A stretch of 64,000 nucleotides of DNA from Prescottella equi (GCF_002094305.1 NZ_LWTX01000009.1:62001-126000); one strand, 5' to 3'; shown: positions 15,481 to 23,909, numbered from the stretch's first letter. The notes: generated by a model not told the origin, from the letters alone. Program-made: numbers and translations.

Positions 15481-16723
15481 CCGCGATCTGGATTCCGATC
15501 TTCGTGCTCAAGCGCCAACTAGGGCTCGACCTGATGAGGCCGACCGCTGCGATCGGATTTGCTCGCAACATGGGCAGTGGTCTGATTCAGAAGTTCAGTG
15601 GCGACAGGTTCCCACCTTTCGATCCTTGGGCCACCCTGGGACGCAAGAAGCCCGGCTGCGACATCACCACGGATGCTGATCGGAACATGTCGGCGAAGAA
15701 GATGCTTGAGGACGACCGAGTGAACTTGCAGATGGGTGACGACCCTAAGACCGGCAAGAGGAAGAAGGCGTCGGACTTCCTTCGAGAAGGGGCTGATCGA
15801 GCGAGGATCGGAAGCATGGACGGCGGTCCGATGGCACCACTCTTGGCAGGTACAGCGGTCGTAGCTGGCGGTGCCGCTGCGGTCACCGATGGACTCATCA
15901 ATATGAAGCAGGCCACCGCGGATTCGTTCAAGAACTTCGGGCTCCGGGACCTCATGACCCTCGGTCCGAGCGGCCGCAAACCCGTCGACCGGAATCTGCT
16001 CAAGCAGCAGTCCGAGATGATGAAGGAGCTGATGCTCGCGGACCCGAACACCTCCGTGGCGGATATGTACTCGGCCGGTGTCCCACTGGAGGTCATCAAG
16101 GATCTTCGGTTCACCAATGCCGATGGGGCGTTCATGGGTCACCCGTCCGACATCGTCGCTGATCGAATGAACAGGATGTGGGAGAACATCCAGACATCTC
16201 AGCCGGCATGGGTGTCTATCCGTCTCCGAGCGCGAACGGCGTTGCGGCGACCCCGCTTCAGGGTGCGAACATCGATCAGTTCATCAGGGAGAGCATGGCC
16301 GCGGCCGAGCGTGAGTTCGCACAGATGGCGGACTCGCCGCCTCTCGAACGGGACGCTTCGTTGGCAATGAACCTCGATCCGAGTCAACTTGGAGGGTCGA
16401 TCGATGTCTCGTCGATCATGCAGGACTTCGATCCGACTCGGTTGAACGTGAGCGGCTTCTACGGCGAAGTCATTCAGCGCTCCACCGAGCTTCGTCGTGA
16501 ACAGGCACAGCGAGTGGCAGAGGAGTTCGGTGCTCACGTTGGGCGGGAAGTTCGCGCCCAGATGGAGGAGATCTCCCAGGCCGCGACAGCCGCCACCGCT
16601 CGGGCTGAACAACTCCTCGTTGCAGAGACCGAATCGGCATTTCAGCAGGTCAGGTCGGTGTGTCAAGAGATGGGCGACGAGCAGTCCCGTAGGTTCAACG
16701 AGGTGCTCGACGGGTACCGCTGA
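15456..16723 (+). pseudogene. Unrecognised gene with a frameshift near 16180-16200
   Basis: Frame 1 (from GTG 15456) has a hydrophobic start (VAAIWIPIFVL), a polar region, a Gly/Ala-rich hydrophobic stretch (APLLAGTAVVAGGAAAVTDGL) and helices up to about 16190, after which it becomes Arg-rich and ends at 16370. A second frame, open from 16178 to 16723, takes over with normal composition (SPSANGVAATPLQGANIDQF, a long Glu/Gln/Ala coiled-coil-like tail). The two together would make a protein of about 420 residues. No slippery heptamer is visible, so a mutation or sequencing error is more likely than programmed shifting. I do not recognise the family. Confidence 0.5.
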
Positions 16724-16743
16724 TCTGTCGTAACAAGGCAACC

Positions 16744-16783
16744 GGACCGGGGCCGATCCAGCGAGTTGGATCGACCCCGGTCC
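16744..16783 (+). terminator. Hairpin terminator after the frameshifted gene
   Basis: Arms of 9 plus 7 bases with one C/A mismatch (16744-16760 and 16767-16783) and a 6-base loop, 21 bases after the stop at 16723. Confidence 0.65.
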
Positions 16784-17142
16784 CGTTCATCGACTGCGTC
16801 GTTCAGTCGAATCGGGTTACGTGCCGAGCACTCCTGAATGCCTCGCAGTGCCGACCCTGCGCGCACCCCGTGATGACCATCATTCCGGTGGCGCGTGACA
16901 TCCCTCGACAACGAAAGGCTCTGGCCGACCGGCAGCAGCGGCAGCTGATCTAGCTGCATGAATCGAATCGGCCTGCACCACGCTGGGTGCAGGCCGATTC
17001 GGCAGTTCAAGAACCGCGACGGAACATTCCGCAAGGGTCCACGCGCCCGGTCGTGGGTCGGTGAACGCAGTCAGTCCAACCTGCCGTGTGGTAGGAATCT
17101 GCAGGACAGTGGGCATCTGGATCCGCTACAGGGGGGCTCAAG
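16784..17142. other. Gene-free stretch with one strong hairpin
   Basis: No confident gene. A hairpin with perfect 16-base arms (16964-16979 and 16986-17001, loop 6) lies inside. A short open frame (about 16786-16950, with several Cys) precedes the hairpin but has no convincing start codon. Confidence 0.45.
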
Positions 17143-17565
17143 TTGAAGAAGGTTCTGTTGGCGATCGCCTGCGTGCTTACCGTCGCGGGGTGCAGTTCCG
17201 GGGAGGAAGCCCCTGCGAAGCCGGAGGTGACATGGGAGTCGCTCCAAGCTGACTACCTGACGAAACTGCAGCAGAACTCGTCCAGCAAGCTGATCTGCGG
17301 ATTTCAGAGCGGTGTGGCGGATTGCTTGGACCGTGTCCGGGCCGATCTGAAGGACCTCGACAGCGCTGCGACGGAACACCTCGGCGATCAGGCCGGCACT
17401 CTGTCCACGAAGGTGTCCGCGTTCAACGATGCTCATTCCGCCTACGTGCAGGGCAGGTGCGCCAGTGCAGGCGGCACCCTGAGCTGCTCGACGAACCTGC
17501 TCAAAGCAGAGAACGCTGCGAAGGACGTTCGGGAGCTGCTGTCCTCAAGGGCATCTGGCAGCTGA
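17143..17565 (+). CDS. Small putative lipoprotein
   Basis: A 140-residue protein with a lipoprotein signal (MKKVLLAIACVLTVAGC, lipobox VAGC, Cys17) so it should be anchored on the outer face of the membrane. The mature part is helical with three to four Cys (LICGF, ADCLDR, GRCASAGGTLSC) that could form disulfides. It starts with TTG; AAG-rich start and lipobox fix the reading frame. Family unknown. It stands alone, followed by a hairpin at 17582. Confidence 0.7.
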   Translation: MKKVLLAIACVLTVAGCSSGEEAPAKPEVTWESLQADYLTKLQQNSSSKLICGFQSGVADCLDRVRADLKDLDSAATEHLGDQAGTLSTKVSAFNDAHSAYVQGRCASAGGTLSCSTNLLKAENAAKDVRELLSSRASGS

Positions 17566-17581
17566 CAGAAGGCCGCTGCGC

Positions 17582-17617
17582 ACCGATTCGACGAGCCAGA
17601 CATCTCGTCGAATCGGT
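17582..17617. terminator. Bidirectional hairpin between convergent genes
   Basis: Perfect 14-base arms (17582-17595 and 17604-17617) with an 8-base loop, 16 bases after the lipoprotein stop and 52 bases from the convergent gene end. Confidence 0.6.
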
Positions 17618-17669
17618 CCGACAGTCAGCGACCTCCGGAATGGGGGCGCACAACGGCCTTCGATCGGCA

Positions 17670-17867
17670 CTATCCGCCGAGACCGGCATCCAGAGCTGCA
17701 TCGATGGCGGCCTCGATGTGGTCGTCCTCTGTGTAGAAGAACTGCGGCATCGCCTCGCCGGTCTTCGCGAGGGCTACAAGGAGCTGTGGCAGTCTGAGAT
17801 CTGGGTTCTCGTGCCAGATCTGGCCCAGCTTGGTCAGGATCGGATCGATCCTCTCTGGATCCCGCAT
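17670..17867 (-). CDS. Small protein of the MRDPxRI (DUF1040/YihD-like) type
   Basis: A 65-residue soluble protein: MRDPERIDPILTKLGQIWHE, then NPDLRLPQLLVALAK and YTEDDHIEAAIDAAL. This pattern (MRDPxRI, W..NPDLRLxQL, EDD) is widespread in short bacterial proteins of unknown function related to YihD/DUF1040. The start is well set by GAGGAGG five to six bases before the ATG. It lies downstream of the HIRAN gene with an 87-base gap. Confidence 0.7.
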   Translation of the reverse strand: MRDPERIDPILTKLGQIWHENPDLRLPQLLVALAKTGEAMPQFFYTEDDHIEAAIDAALDAGLGG

Positions 17868-17954
17868 CGTGCCTCCTCGTGTTGGCGGCCCGCTCAAGGA
17901 CCCTGTCCTGTCTATCGGAGCGTGGCCGGTAGCTTTCTGTCCAGCGGATTCCTC

Positions 17955-18851
17955 TCACCGAGTCATCAGCGCCTGATACTCGCCGAGCAGCTTCATGCAG
18001 TCCGACTTCGGAACCGCGACAGCGATGGCCGTTTGATCGAGTGTCAAGTCATCGTCCAGGCAAACCTCGATCCTGGGGCCAGACAACCGCACGTCGTGAT
18101 CTCGGTACTGCGCGGATTGGTCGGTCGTCCACCCTTCACGGCGCTCGTACTCTTCGATGGCGCGCTGCCTGACGTAGTGGAGGACGGTGAACGGTAGCTG
18201 GTCCTCGTCGAAACGCTCTGGTGGAATCGCAGGGAGAAGATGCCGATGTTCGCTGATCTCTCGGACAGTCCGCCAACGTGGTTGTCGCCCATATCCATTG
18301 ATCAGGTCGGACTGCGCGGCAGGGGAGAGTTGTGCCCAGAGGCTGTCGAAGGCGGTCATAAGTCCGCTCTGACGAGCCACACTGTCCCACTCGCTCCAGT
18401 CTGGAAGGAAGACATCGATGCTGTTGTCGCAGTAGTCCTCTCGAATGATGACCGCGGAAGTGCGGACATATGAACCAGCAGCATTGAACCCCCGAACGAT
18501 TGGATGCCAGAACTCAGCGAAGCCACGCCCTAGGTATCCGAGCCGCGTGCCGTCCAGTTCGACACAGACGGCCGTCGAATCGAACGGATTCTGTGGTTCC
18601 GGGACCAACTCAACTGCCACTTCAGACCCCCAACGCAAATGATCTAGTGCGCGGCAGTAGAAGTTGGTGCCGGAGAGATTGTGCCGAACGCTGCCACGTT
18701 GAAGCATGACGCGGCGCTTCGGTCGGACATAGTCTCCCGGCGCCCGGCGCCAACTCTCTTCCCCGTAGCCGTGGTCGGGGTCACAAGTTGGATCTGGTCC
18801 CATCCAGCGTTCGTCCTGCTGGCGATTGGACCGGCGATTGAACAAGCTCAC
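17955..18851 (-). CDS. HIRAN-domain protein
   Basis: A 298-residue protein with a HIRAN domain at about residues 58-135 (FYCRALDHLRWGSEVAVELV, PEPQNPFDSTAVCV, LGYLGRGFAEF). HIRAN domains bind the 3'-OH ends of DNA or damaged DNA in helicases and also occur alone. The remaining part is polar, helical and acidic (ERREGWTTDQSAQYRDHDV) without a helicase or nuclease motif, so this is a stand-alone HIRAN protein of unknown role. The GTG start is in good position; cotranscription with the 65-aa gene is possible. Confidence 0.75.
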   Translation of the reverse strand: MSLFNRRSNRQQDERWMGPDPTCDPDHGYGEESWRRAPGDYVRPKRRVMLQRGSVRHNLSGTNFYCRALDHLRWGSEVAVELVPEPQNPFDSTAVCVELDGTRLGYLGRGFAEFWHPIVRGFNAAGSYVRTSAVIIREDYCDNSIDVFLPDWSEWDSVARQSGLMTAFDSLWAQLSPAAQSDLINGYGRQPRWRTVREISEHRHLLPAIPPERFDEDQLPFTVLHYVRQRAIEEYERREGWTTDQSAQYRDHDVRLSGPRIEVCLDDDLTLDQTAIAVAVPKSDCMKLLGEYQALMTR

Positions 18852-19036
18852 CCGAGGGTTATATCAACCGGAGTCGACAGCCGAAGGCGGTGTTCCCGCC
18901 TGCCGTTGCACTTGCGCTCGAACCACCCCGATAGCCTTCTGTCCAGCGGATTTTCGATCAGCAGGGCAATCATGACGGGGAACGAGTCACCGTCCAAGTT
19001 TCGACCAGGACAGGCTCGTGCCCCGAGGCGGCCCAA

Positions 19037-19234
19037 GTGGGAACACTCCGGGTACCGCTTGAGGCCGAACTGATGCGGCAGGTCAGACAGAAGTCACTGG
19101 ACACCGGAATCCCGGTCAACGCCTACATCGAGGCAGCGTTGCGGGCATGGGTTGAGGACGCTGAGATCGGCACCGTCAAGCCAGGCCGCCGTAGAGACCT
19201 CGGGCCTGGCGGCAAGGCGCGAGCGAAGGCCTAG
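19037..19234 (+). CDS. Ribbon-helix-helix protein (5' end possibly frameshifted)
   Basis: A 65-residue GTG-started frame with a typical RHH core: TLRVPLEAELMRQVRQKS, then LDTGIPVNAYIEAALRAWVED. It would form a dimeric DNA-binding repressor or plasmid/ICE control protein. The sequence just upstream in another frame (18972-19036: ATG, then SPSKFRPGQARAPRRPK) also looks coding and would be a natural N-terminus, which suggests a one-base frameshift around 19035. It resembles the RHH gene at 4074-4310, and both are followed by an 81-bp element. Confidence 0.65.
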   Translation: MGTLRVPLEAELMRQVRQKSLDTGIPVNAYIEAALRAWVEDAEIGTVKPGRRRDLGPGGKARAKA

Positions 19235-19274
19235 CTCCTTTCAAACTTTCCACGTGTATACAGGTAAACACGTA

Positions 19275-19355
19275 ATTACCAATTACCACATGAAACCGAT
19301 CTCGATCCTTGCCAAGGTTCTCTCCATCAACGCGGCGCACCGATGCGTCGCCCGA
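19275..19355 (+). repeat. 81-bp island element, copy B
   Basis: Inverted relative to copy A (3994-4074). Tandem ATTACCA at 19275-19288, 12 variable bases, CTCGATCC at 19301-19308, one mismatch, then 46 identical bases to 19355. It starts 40 bases after the RHH gene stop. No excisionase follows it here. Confidence 0.8.
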
Positions 19356-19577
19356 ACGCGAGGCCAAGGAGAACGGCCACTTCATCGTCAGCGTCGCGGT
19401 GAAGGACTGCGTGATTCGGGTGTCTTGACCTGTCGGCCGGGCGCGTCAACCCCACCCTTCGGGCCTGGATGTGATCCAGGCCACGAATGAGTCCCGGTGG
19501 CTGGGAGTGCTTCCCGGCACCGAATGTGATCGGCGTTACTTTCCGGACCGAATTGCCGGCTTCGCGGGAGGAGCGTC
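19356..19577. other. Junction between island and chromosome
   Basis: After copy B the base composition looks chromosomal. A frame at about 19356-19428 (KENGHFIVSVAVKDCVIRVS then TGA) has good codon use and may be the 3' remnant of a gene cut by the island. A perfect 9-base-arm palindrome lies at 19462-19482 (loop GTG) upstream of the next operon; it could be its operator. No complete gene is seen. Confidence 0.4.
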
Positions 19578-20420
19578 ATGTCAGGACGGGTAGCTGGGAA
19601 GGTCGCGTTCGTCACCGGCGCGGCGCGCGGTCAGGGACGCAGTCACGCGCTCCGACTGGCGGAGGAGGGCGCCGACATCATCGCCCTGGACATCGCGGAC
19701 GGCATCGACACCGTCAGGCCGTTCTATCCGCCCGCCACCGCCGAGGATCTTGCCGAGACGGTGCGTGGGGTCGAGGCGCTCGGACGCCGGATCGTCGCCG
19801 AGAAGGCCGACGTCCGCGATTTCGACGCCGTGCGCGCGGTGGTCGACCGCGGTGTCGCGGAGCTGGGCCGCATCGACGTCGTGGTGGCGAACGCCGGCAT
19901 CTTCATCAGCGGCGAACCCGCGCACCGGATCACCGAGGCCGAGTGGGACGACGTCCTCGACGTCAACCTGAAGGGCGTCTGGCACACGTGCAAGGCCGCC
20001 ATCCCGCACCTGATCGAGCAGGGTGACGGCGGATCGATCGTCATCACCAGTTCCACCGCCGGGCTCAAGGGTGCGGCTCGTACCGCCGCCTACGGGGCCA
20101 GCAAGCACGCCGTCGTCGGACTGATGCGCACCCTCGTCGGCGAACTCGGCGGGCACCGTATCCGGGTCAACACCGTCCACCCGGGCGCGACGGACACCGA
20201 CATGATCATCAACGACCGCTGCTTCGGGCTCTTCCTGCCCGGCGTCGAACACCCCTCCAAGGAACAGGTGGCCCCGTTGTTCGCGGGCGCCAACGCGATC
20301 CCCGTGCCGTGGGTGGAGCCGGTGGACGTCTCTCATGCCGTGCTGTTCCTGGCCTCCGAGGAGGCGCGGTACGTCACCGGCACCGAACTGAAGGTCGACG
20401 CCGGATTCACCACCCGCTGA
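19578..20420 (+). CDS. Mycofactocin-type SDR family oxidoreductase
   Basis: A 280-residue short-chain dehydrogenase. The cofactor motif is TGAARGQGRSHA (residues 14-25) and the catalytic part has SSTAGL followed by YGASK (Tyr and Lys). The longer insertion after strand two (PFYPPATAEDLAETVRGVEALGRRI) is characteristic of the mycofactocin-coupled SDR group, in which a tightly held NAD passes electrons to mycofactocin. Substrates in this group are alcohols such as carveol. It heads an operon with a flavin monooxygenase 16 bases downstream. GGGAGGAG precedes the ATG. Confidence 0.88.
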   Translation: MSGRVAGKVAFVTGAARGQGRSHALRLAEEGADIIALDIADGIDTVRPFYPPATAEDLAETVRGVEALGRRIVAEKADVRDFDAVRAVVDRGVAELGRIDVVVANAGIFISGEPAHRITEAEWDDVLDVNLKGVWHTCKAAIPHLIEQGDGGSIVITSSTAGLKGAARTAAYGASKHAVVGLMRTLVGELGGHRIRVNTVHPGATDTDMIINDRCFGLFLPGVEHPSKEQVAPLFAGANAIPVPWVEPVDVSHAVLFLASEEARYVTGTELKVDAGFTTR

Positions 20421-20436
20421 AAGTGAAGGAGTCTCG

Positions 20437-22221
20437 ATGACAATGCAATTGGAGTCTCCGGAGCTGGACGACGCCGCCATCGCAGCGGTGGCGCAGCAAT
20501 GGCTGACCGGGTTCGCGGAGTTGCTCCGTGCGGGTACGGGAGCCGAGGAGGTTCTGCACACCGATCTGTGGTGGCGCGACCTGCTGGCCTTCACCGGCGA
20601 CCTGCGCAGCCTGCACGGCGCCGAGAGGATCGGCGCCGTGCTCGACGTCGGCCGCGCACAACAGGTCTCCGGCGAGCGGCTGGATCCGGCCGCGCCACCG
20701 GTCCTGCTCCCCGGCGCGGCCGGTGCCGGTTCGATCCAACTGTTGTTCCGCTTCGACACCCGGCTCGGGCACGTGCGTGGCGTCGCACGCCTGGTGGTCG
20801 ACGGCGGCGCGTGGCAGGCCCGGAACCTGCTCACCGCGCTCGACTCGCTGGCCGGGCGCGAGGCGGCGATCGGCGCTCGACGGCCGGAGGGCACCGAGAT
20901 GCCCGCCGATCGGGTCGAGTACTGGTCGGCGCGCCGCGAGCGTGAACTCGACTGTCGCGACGGCGATCCCGACGTTCTGGTGATCGGCGCGGGACACTCG
21001 GGGCTGGCCCTCGCTGCTCAGCTCGGCGTGCTGGGGGTGCGGACGCTGCTGGTCGACCGGGCCGATCGGGTCGGTGACAACTGGCGCGGCCGGTACGACT
21101 CGCTGGTGCTGCACGACGCGGTCTGGTCGAACCACCTCCCGCTGCTGCCGTTCCCGGCGAACTGGCCGGTGTTCACGCCCAAGGACAAGATGGGGGACTG
21201 GCTCGAGATCTACTCCCGGGCGATGGAACTCGACGTCTGGAACCGCACCAAGGTCGTGGAATCGACATTCGACCCGGACCGTCGGCGGTGGACCGTCGTC
21301 GTGGACCGCGACGGGACCCGGCGCACCCTGCACCCGCAGCACGTGGTGCTGGCCACCGGGCTCAGCGGCACCGAACCGGTGATGCCCGCGTTCACCGGTG
21401 CCGACGATTTCGCCGGGGAACTGCTGCATTCGAGCGCGTACCGAACCGATCCGGCGCGACGCGGTACCCGGGTGGTCGTGATCGGTACCGGCAACAGCGG
21501 CCACGACATCGCCCAGGACCTCCAGGAGGCAGGGGCCGAGGTCACGCTGGTCCAGCGCGGTCCCACGCACGTGGTCAGCGGGCAGGCGCTGGCGGAGCGG
21601 GGCCGGCTGCGCTACGGGGAGGAGACGTCGACGGAGGTCGCGGATCTGCTCGACGCCGCCACTGCCCGGCTGGATCCGCAGTTCGTCGCCGGACTGCGGA
21701 TGGGTGTGGGCATGCTCGCCGAGCACGATCGCGAATTGTTGGACGGGCTCACCGCCTGCGGCTTCACGCACGACGGCGGACCGGACGGGACCGGCGTGAT
21801 GATGCTGTTCCTCACCCGCAACGGCGGCTACTACATCGACGTGGGTGCCTCGCCGATGATCGTGGACGGCCGGATCGGGCTGGTCTCCGGGACGATCGAG
21901 CGGCTCGATGCGGACGGACTGGTGATGTCGGACGGCACCCGCGTCCCGGCCGACACCATCGTGTGCGCCACCGGGTTCCGCGGCATCCTCGACACCGCGC
22001 GCCGGGTGCTCGGTGACGCGGTCGCGGACGCCTGCGGACCGGTCTGGGGGCTCGACGACGAGGGCGAGCTGCGTTCGGTGTGGCGGCGCTCCGGCCACGA
22101 CCGGTTCTGGATCCACGGCGGCAATTTCATGCTGGTGCGCAATTACAGCAAGTACCTGGCGCTGCAGATCCAGGCGGACCTGGCGGGCGTCGACCTGCCC
22201 GCGCTCGGCCGTCGTGTTTGA
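20437..22221 (+). CDS. Flavin-containing monooxygenase with N-terminal SnoaL-like domain
   Basis: A 594-residue NAD(P)H/FAD-dependent oxygenase. Residues 1-150 look like a SnoaL/NTF2-like fold. FAD binding is at about 179-195 (VLVIGAGHSGLALA), NADPH binding at about 346-360 (VVVIGTGNSGHDIA), and the FMO/BVMO-type motif FAGELLHSSAY (FxGxxxHxxxY) lies between. Such enzymes hydroxylate or perform Baeyer-Villiger reactions on small ketones or heteroatoms; the substrate is unknown. Its neighbours, an SDR and a heme-binding protein, suggest a degradative operon for a cyclic alcohol or ketone. Confidence 0.85.
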   Translation: MTMQLESPELDDAAIAAVAQQWLTGFAELLRAGTGAEEVLHTDLWWRDLLAFTGDLRSLHGAERIGAVLDVGRAQQVSGERLDPAAPPVLLPGAAGAGSIQLLFRFDTRLGHVRGVARLVVDGGAWQARNLLTALDSLAGREAAIGARRPEGTEMPADRVEYWSARRERELDCRDGDPDVLVIGAGHSGLALAAQLGVLGVRTLLVDRADRVGDNWRGRYDSLVLHDAVWSNHLPLLPFPANWPVFTPKDKMGDWLEIYSRAMELDVWNRTKVVESTFDPDRRRWTVVVDRDGTRRTLHPQHVVLATGLSGTEPVMPAFTGADDFAGELLHSSAYRTDPARRGTRVVVIGTGNSGHDIAQDLQEAGAEVTLVQRGPTHVVSGQALAERGRLRYGEETSTEVADLLDAATARLDPQFVAGLRMGVGMLAEHDRELLDGLTACGFTHDGGPDGTGVMMLFLTRNGGYYIDVGASPMIVDGRIGLVSGTIERLDADGLVMSDGTRVPADTIVCATGFRGILDTARRVLGDAVADACGPVWGLDDEGELRSVWRRSGHDRFWIHGGNFMLVRNYSKYLALQIQADLAGVDLPALGRRV

Positions 22222-22257
22222 TCGAGGTTCGACGGGATTGAAGTGGGAGGAGGTTCG

Positions 22258-22674
22258 ATGACAGGCAAGCAGGCACGGCTCGATCTGGAGACCGCGAGGC
22301 GCGCGGCGGACGCGGCGATCGCGGCGGCCCGGGAGGGCGGCAACCGGGTGAGTGTCGCCGTCGTGGACACCCGTGGCCACGACCTGCTGGTGGTTCGCGA
22401 CGACGGCGCCGCGTGGTTCACCGCCGGGGTGGCGCGGGCCAAGGCCGCCACGTCCGCGTTGATCGGCATCCCCACCACCGCCTACTCGGGGCTCGCCGAC
22501 GCACATCCCGCGCTCGCCGACCTGATCGACAGCCAGGCCGCGCAGTCCCTGACGACCCTGCCCGGTGGCCTGCCCTTCGTAGTGGACGGTGACGTGGTCG
22601 GCGGCATCGGCGTCAGCGGCGCCCAGCCCGACGAGGACGTCAGCTACGCGAAAGCGGGCCTGGCCGCAGGCTGA
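22258..22674 (+). CDS. HbpS/GlcG-type heme-binding family protein
   Basis: A 138-residue protein with the GlcG/HbpS pattern: GNRVSVAVVDTRGHDLLVVRDDGA, ARAKAATSALIGIPT and GGLPFVVDGDVVGGIGVSGA. Members bind heme or small molecules, or are accessory proteins in catabolic operons. No signal peptide is seen, so it acts in the cytoplasm. GGAGGAGG precedes the ATG, which was preferred to the GTG 15 bases upstream. Third gene of the SDR/FMO operon, 36 bases after the FMO gene. Confidence 0.85.
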   Translation: MTGKQARLDLETARRAADAAIAAAREGGNRVSVAVVDTRGHDLLVVRDDGAAWFTAGVARAKAATSALIGIPTTAYSGLADAHPALADLIDSQAAQSLTTLPGGLPFVVDGDVVGGIGVSGAQPDEDVSYAKAGLAAG

Positions 22675-22694
22675 TCCGGCTGCCCGCCCTCGGT

Positions 22695-23192
22695 TCAGCG
22701 TCCGGTCGCGCCGTCGATCAGTTCGCGGAGGATGTCGGCGTGGCCGGCGTGCCGGCCGGTCTCCTCGATCATGTGGGTCAACGCCCAGCGGACACTCGGG
22801 GCGTGGTCGTTGGGCGTCGGTCGCGGGACCGGCGCCCCGAGGTCGGTGCATTCGTCCAAGACGAGGTTCGCTTCCCGGGCGGCATCGCGGTAGCGGGTGG
22901 CGACGTCGGCCACGGCGGCGGTGGGCGGCACGTGAAACGTCTTCTTCCAATTGGTGACTCGTTCGCCCAGGAAGACCGAGCGTTCGACGAACGTCAGATG
23001 GTTCAGCAGACCGAGCAGATTCGTGTCCGACGGCACCGCGGCGGTCCGGACCTGTGGTTCGGGCGCACTCTCGACCTTGGTGAGCACGGACGCCCGAAGG
23101 TAGTCGAGGAAGGCGCGCAGGGTCTCGGACTCGCTGTTCCCGGCGTGTGGGGGCGGGGTGTCGGCGCGTCGCGCGATGCGTGAGGTCGGCAT
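22695..23192 (-). CDS. DinB-family protein (DUF664-like)
   Basis: A 165-residue four-helix protein: NLLGLLNHLTFVERSVF, then WALTHMIEETGRHAGHADILRE. The three metal-binding histidines of the DinB/YfiT fold (in LNHL, and the two in GRHAGHAD) are present. These are metal- and often mycothiol-dependent transferases or of unknown function. The start ATG follows GGGAGAG. It is divergent from an XRE-cupin regulator across a 96-base region with an inverted repeat, so the regulator may control it. Confidence 0.85.
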   Translation of the reverse strand: MPTSRIARRADTPPPHAGNSESETLRAFLDYLRASVLTKVESAPEPQVRTAAVPSDTNLLGLLNHLTFVERSVFLGERVTNWKKTFHVPPTAAVADVATRYRDAAREANLVLDECTDLGAPVPRPTPNDHAPSVRWALTHMIEETGRHAGHADILRELIDGATGR

Positions 23193-23259
23193 GGTGGTCT
23201 CTCCCTTCGGTCGCGGACTCGGTCGCCCAGTCTCGCCGCGCACTGGACGGTTCGGCACG

Positions 23260-23274
23260 AGAACTTGCGGTTCT
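23260..23274. promoter_or_regulatory. Inverted repeat in the DinB / XRE-cupin intergenic region
   Basis: AGAAC (23260-23264) and GTTCT (23270-23274) around a 5-base centre, 14 bases before the regulator start. A likely operator for the XRE protein acting on both divergent genes. Confidence 0.4.
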
Positions 23275-23288
23275 GGCAACCTGATCGG

Positions 23289-23909
23289 ATGGACCCCGTA
23301 ACGGAGGACGTACTCGGCGCGGTCGGGCCCCGGCTGCGTGCGCTGCGGCGTCAGCGCGCCATCACGCTCGCCGAGCTCGCCGCGGAGACCGGCGTGTCGG
23401 AGAGCACCCTGTCCCGCTTGGAGAGCGGGCAACGCCGGGCCACACTGGAGTTGCTGCTCCCTCTGGCCCGCACCTACGACGTGCCGTTGGACGATCTCGT
23501 GGGCGCGCCGCGCACGGGAGACCCGCGGATCCACCTGAAACCGATCACCCGATCCGGGATGGTGTTCGTCCCGCTCTCCCGACGGCCCGGTGGGGTGCAG
23601 GCCTTCAAGATGATGATCCCGGCGCAGCCGTCGCCGCCCGTGCCCGCGCCGAAGCGGCACGAAGGATTCGAGTGGCTCTACGTCCTCGACGGACGCCTGA
23701 GGCTGGTGGTCGGCGACCGGGACGTGACGTTGCCGGCCGGCGAGGCGGCCGAATTCGACACCGCCCTGCCGCACTGGCTGGGCAGTGCCGACGGCGGCGC
23801 GGTCGAGTTGCTCATCCTGTTCGGGATGCACGGAGTGCGGGCCCATGTTCGCTCCGATCGGCTCGGGCCGACCCGCGGGGCGCCGACACCGAGAAATCCG
23901 GAAGGGTAG
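23289..23909 (+). CDS. XRE-cupin transcriptional regulator
   Basis: A 206-residue regulator with an N-terminal XRE HTH (residues 14-62: ITLAELAAETGVSESTLSRLESGQRRATLELLLPLA split over two helices) and a C-terminal cupin barrel (HEGFEWLYVLDGRLRLVVGDRDVTLPAGEAAEFDT) that should sense a small ligand or metal through its His/Glu set. The ATG at 23289 fits the HTH; the upstream frame lies in the intergenic region. Divergent from the DinB gene. Confidence 0.87.
   Translation: MDPVTEDVLGAVGPRLRALRRQRAITLAELAAETGVSESTLSRLESGQRRATLELLLPLARTYDVPLDDLVGAPRTGDPRIHLKPITRSGMVFVPLSRRPGGVQAFKMMIPAQPSPPVPAPKRHEGFEWLYVLDGRLRLVVGDRDVTLPAGEAAEFDTALPHWLGSADGGAVELLILFGMHGVRAHVRSDRLGPTRGAPTPRNPEG

Noticed and set aside
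16171-16210. Programmed ribosomal frameshift in the 15456-16723 gene
   Set aside because: No slippery heptamer and no stable downstream structure could be seen; mutation or sequencing error is simpler.
19275-19490. Coding frame MKPISILAKVLSINAAHRCVA through copy B
   Set aside because: The same frame in copy A contains a stop (TAA) and downstream residues are not protein-like, so the repeat is unlikely to be conserved as coding.
19725-19745. CGCCCGCCACCGCCGAGG as a right attachment site copy of the tRNA-Ser end
   Set aside because: Only the last few bases match and it lies inside the SDR coding region at conserved residues.
20407-22950. 847-aa open frame on the minus strand
   Set aside because: Antisense shadow of the flavin monooxygenase and neighbours; Arg/Pro/His-rich, no domain.
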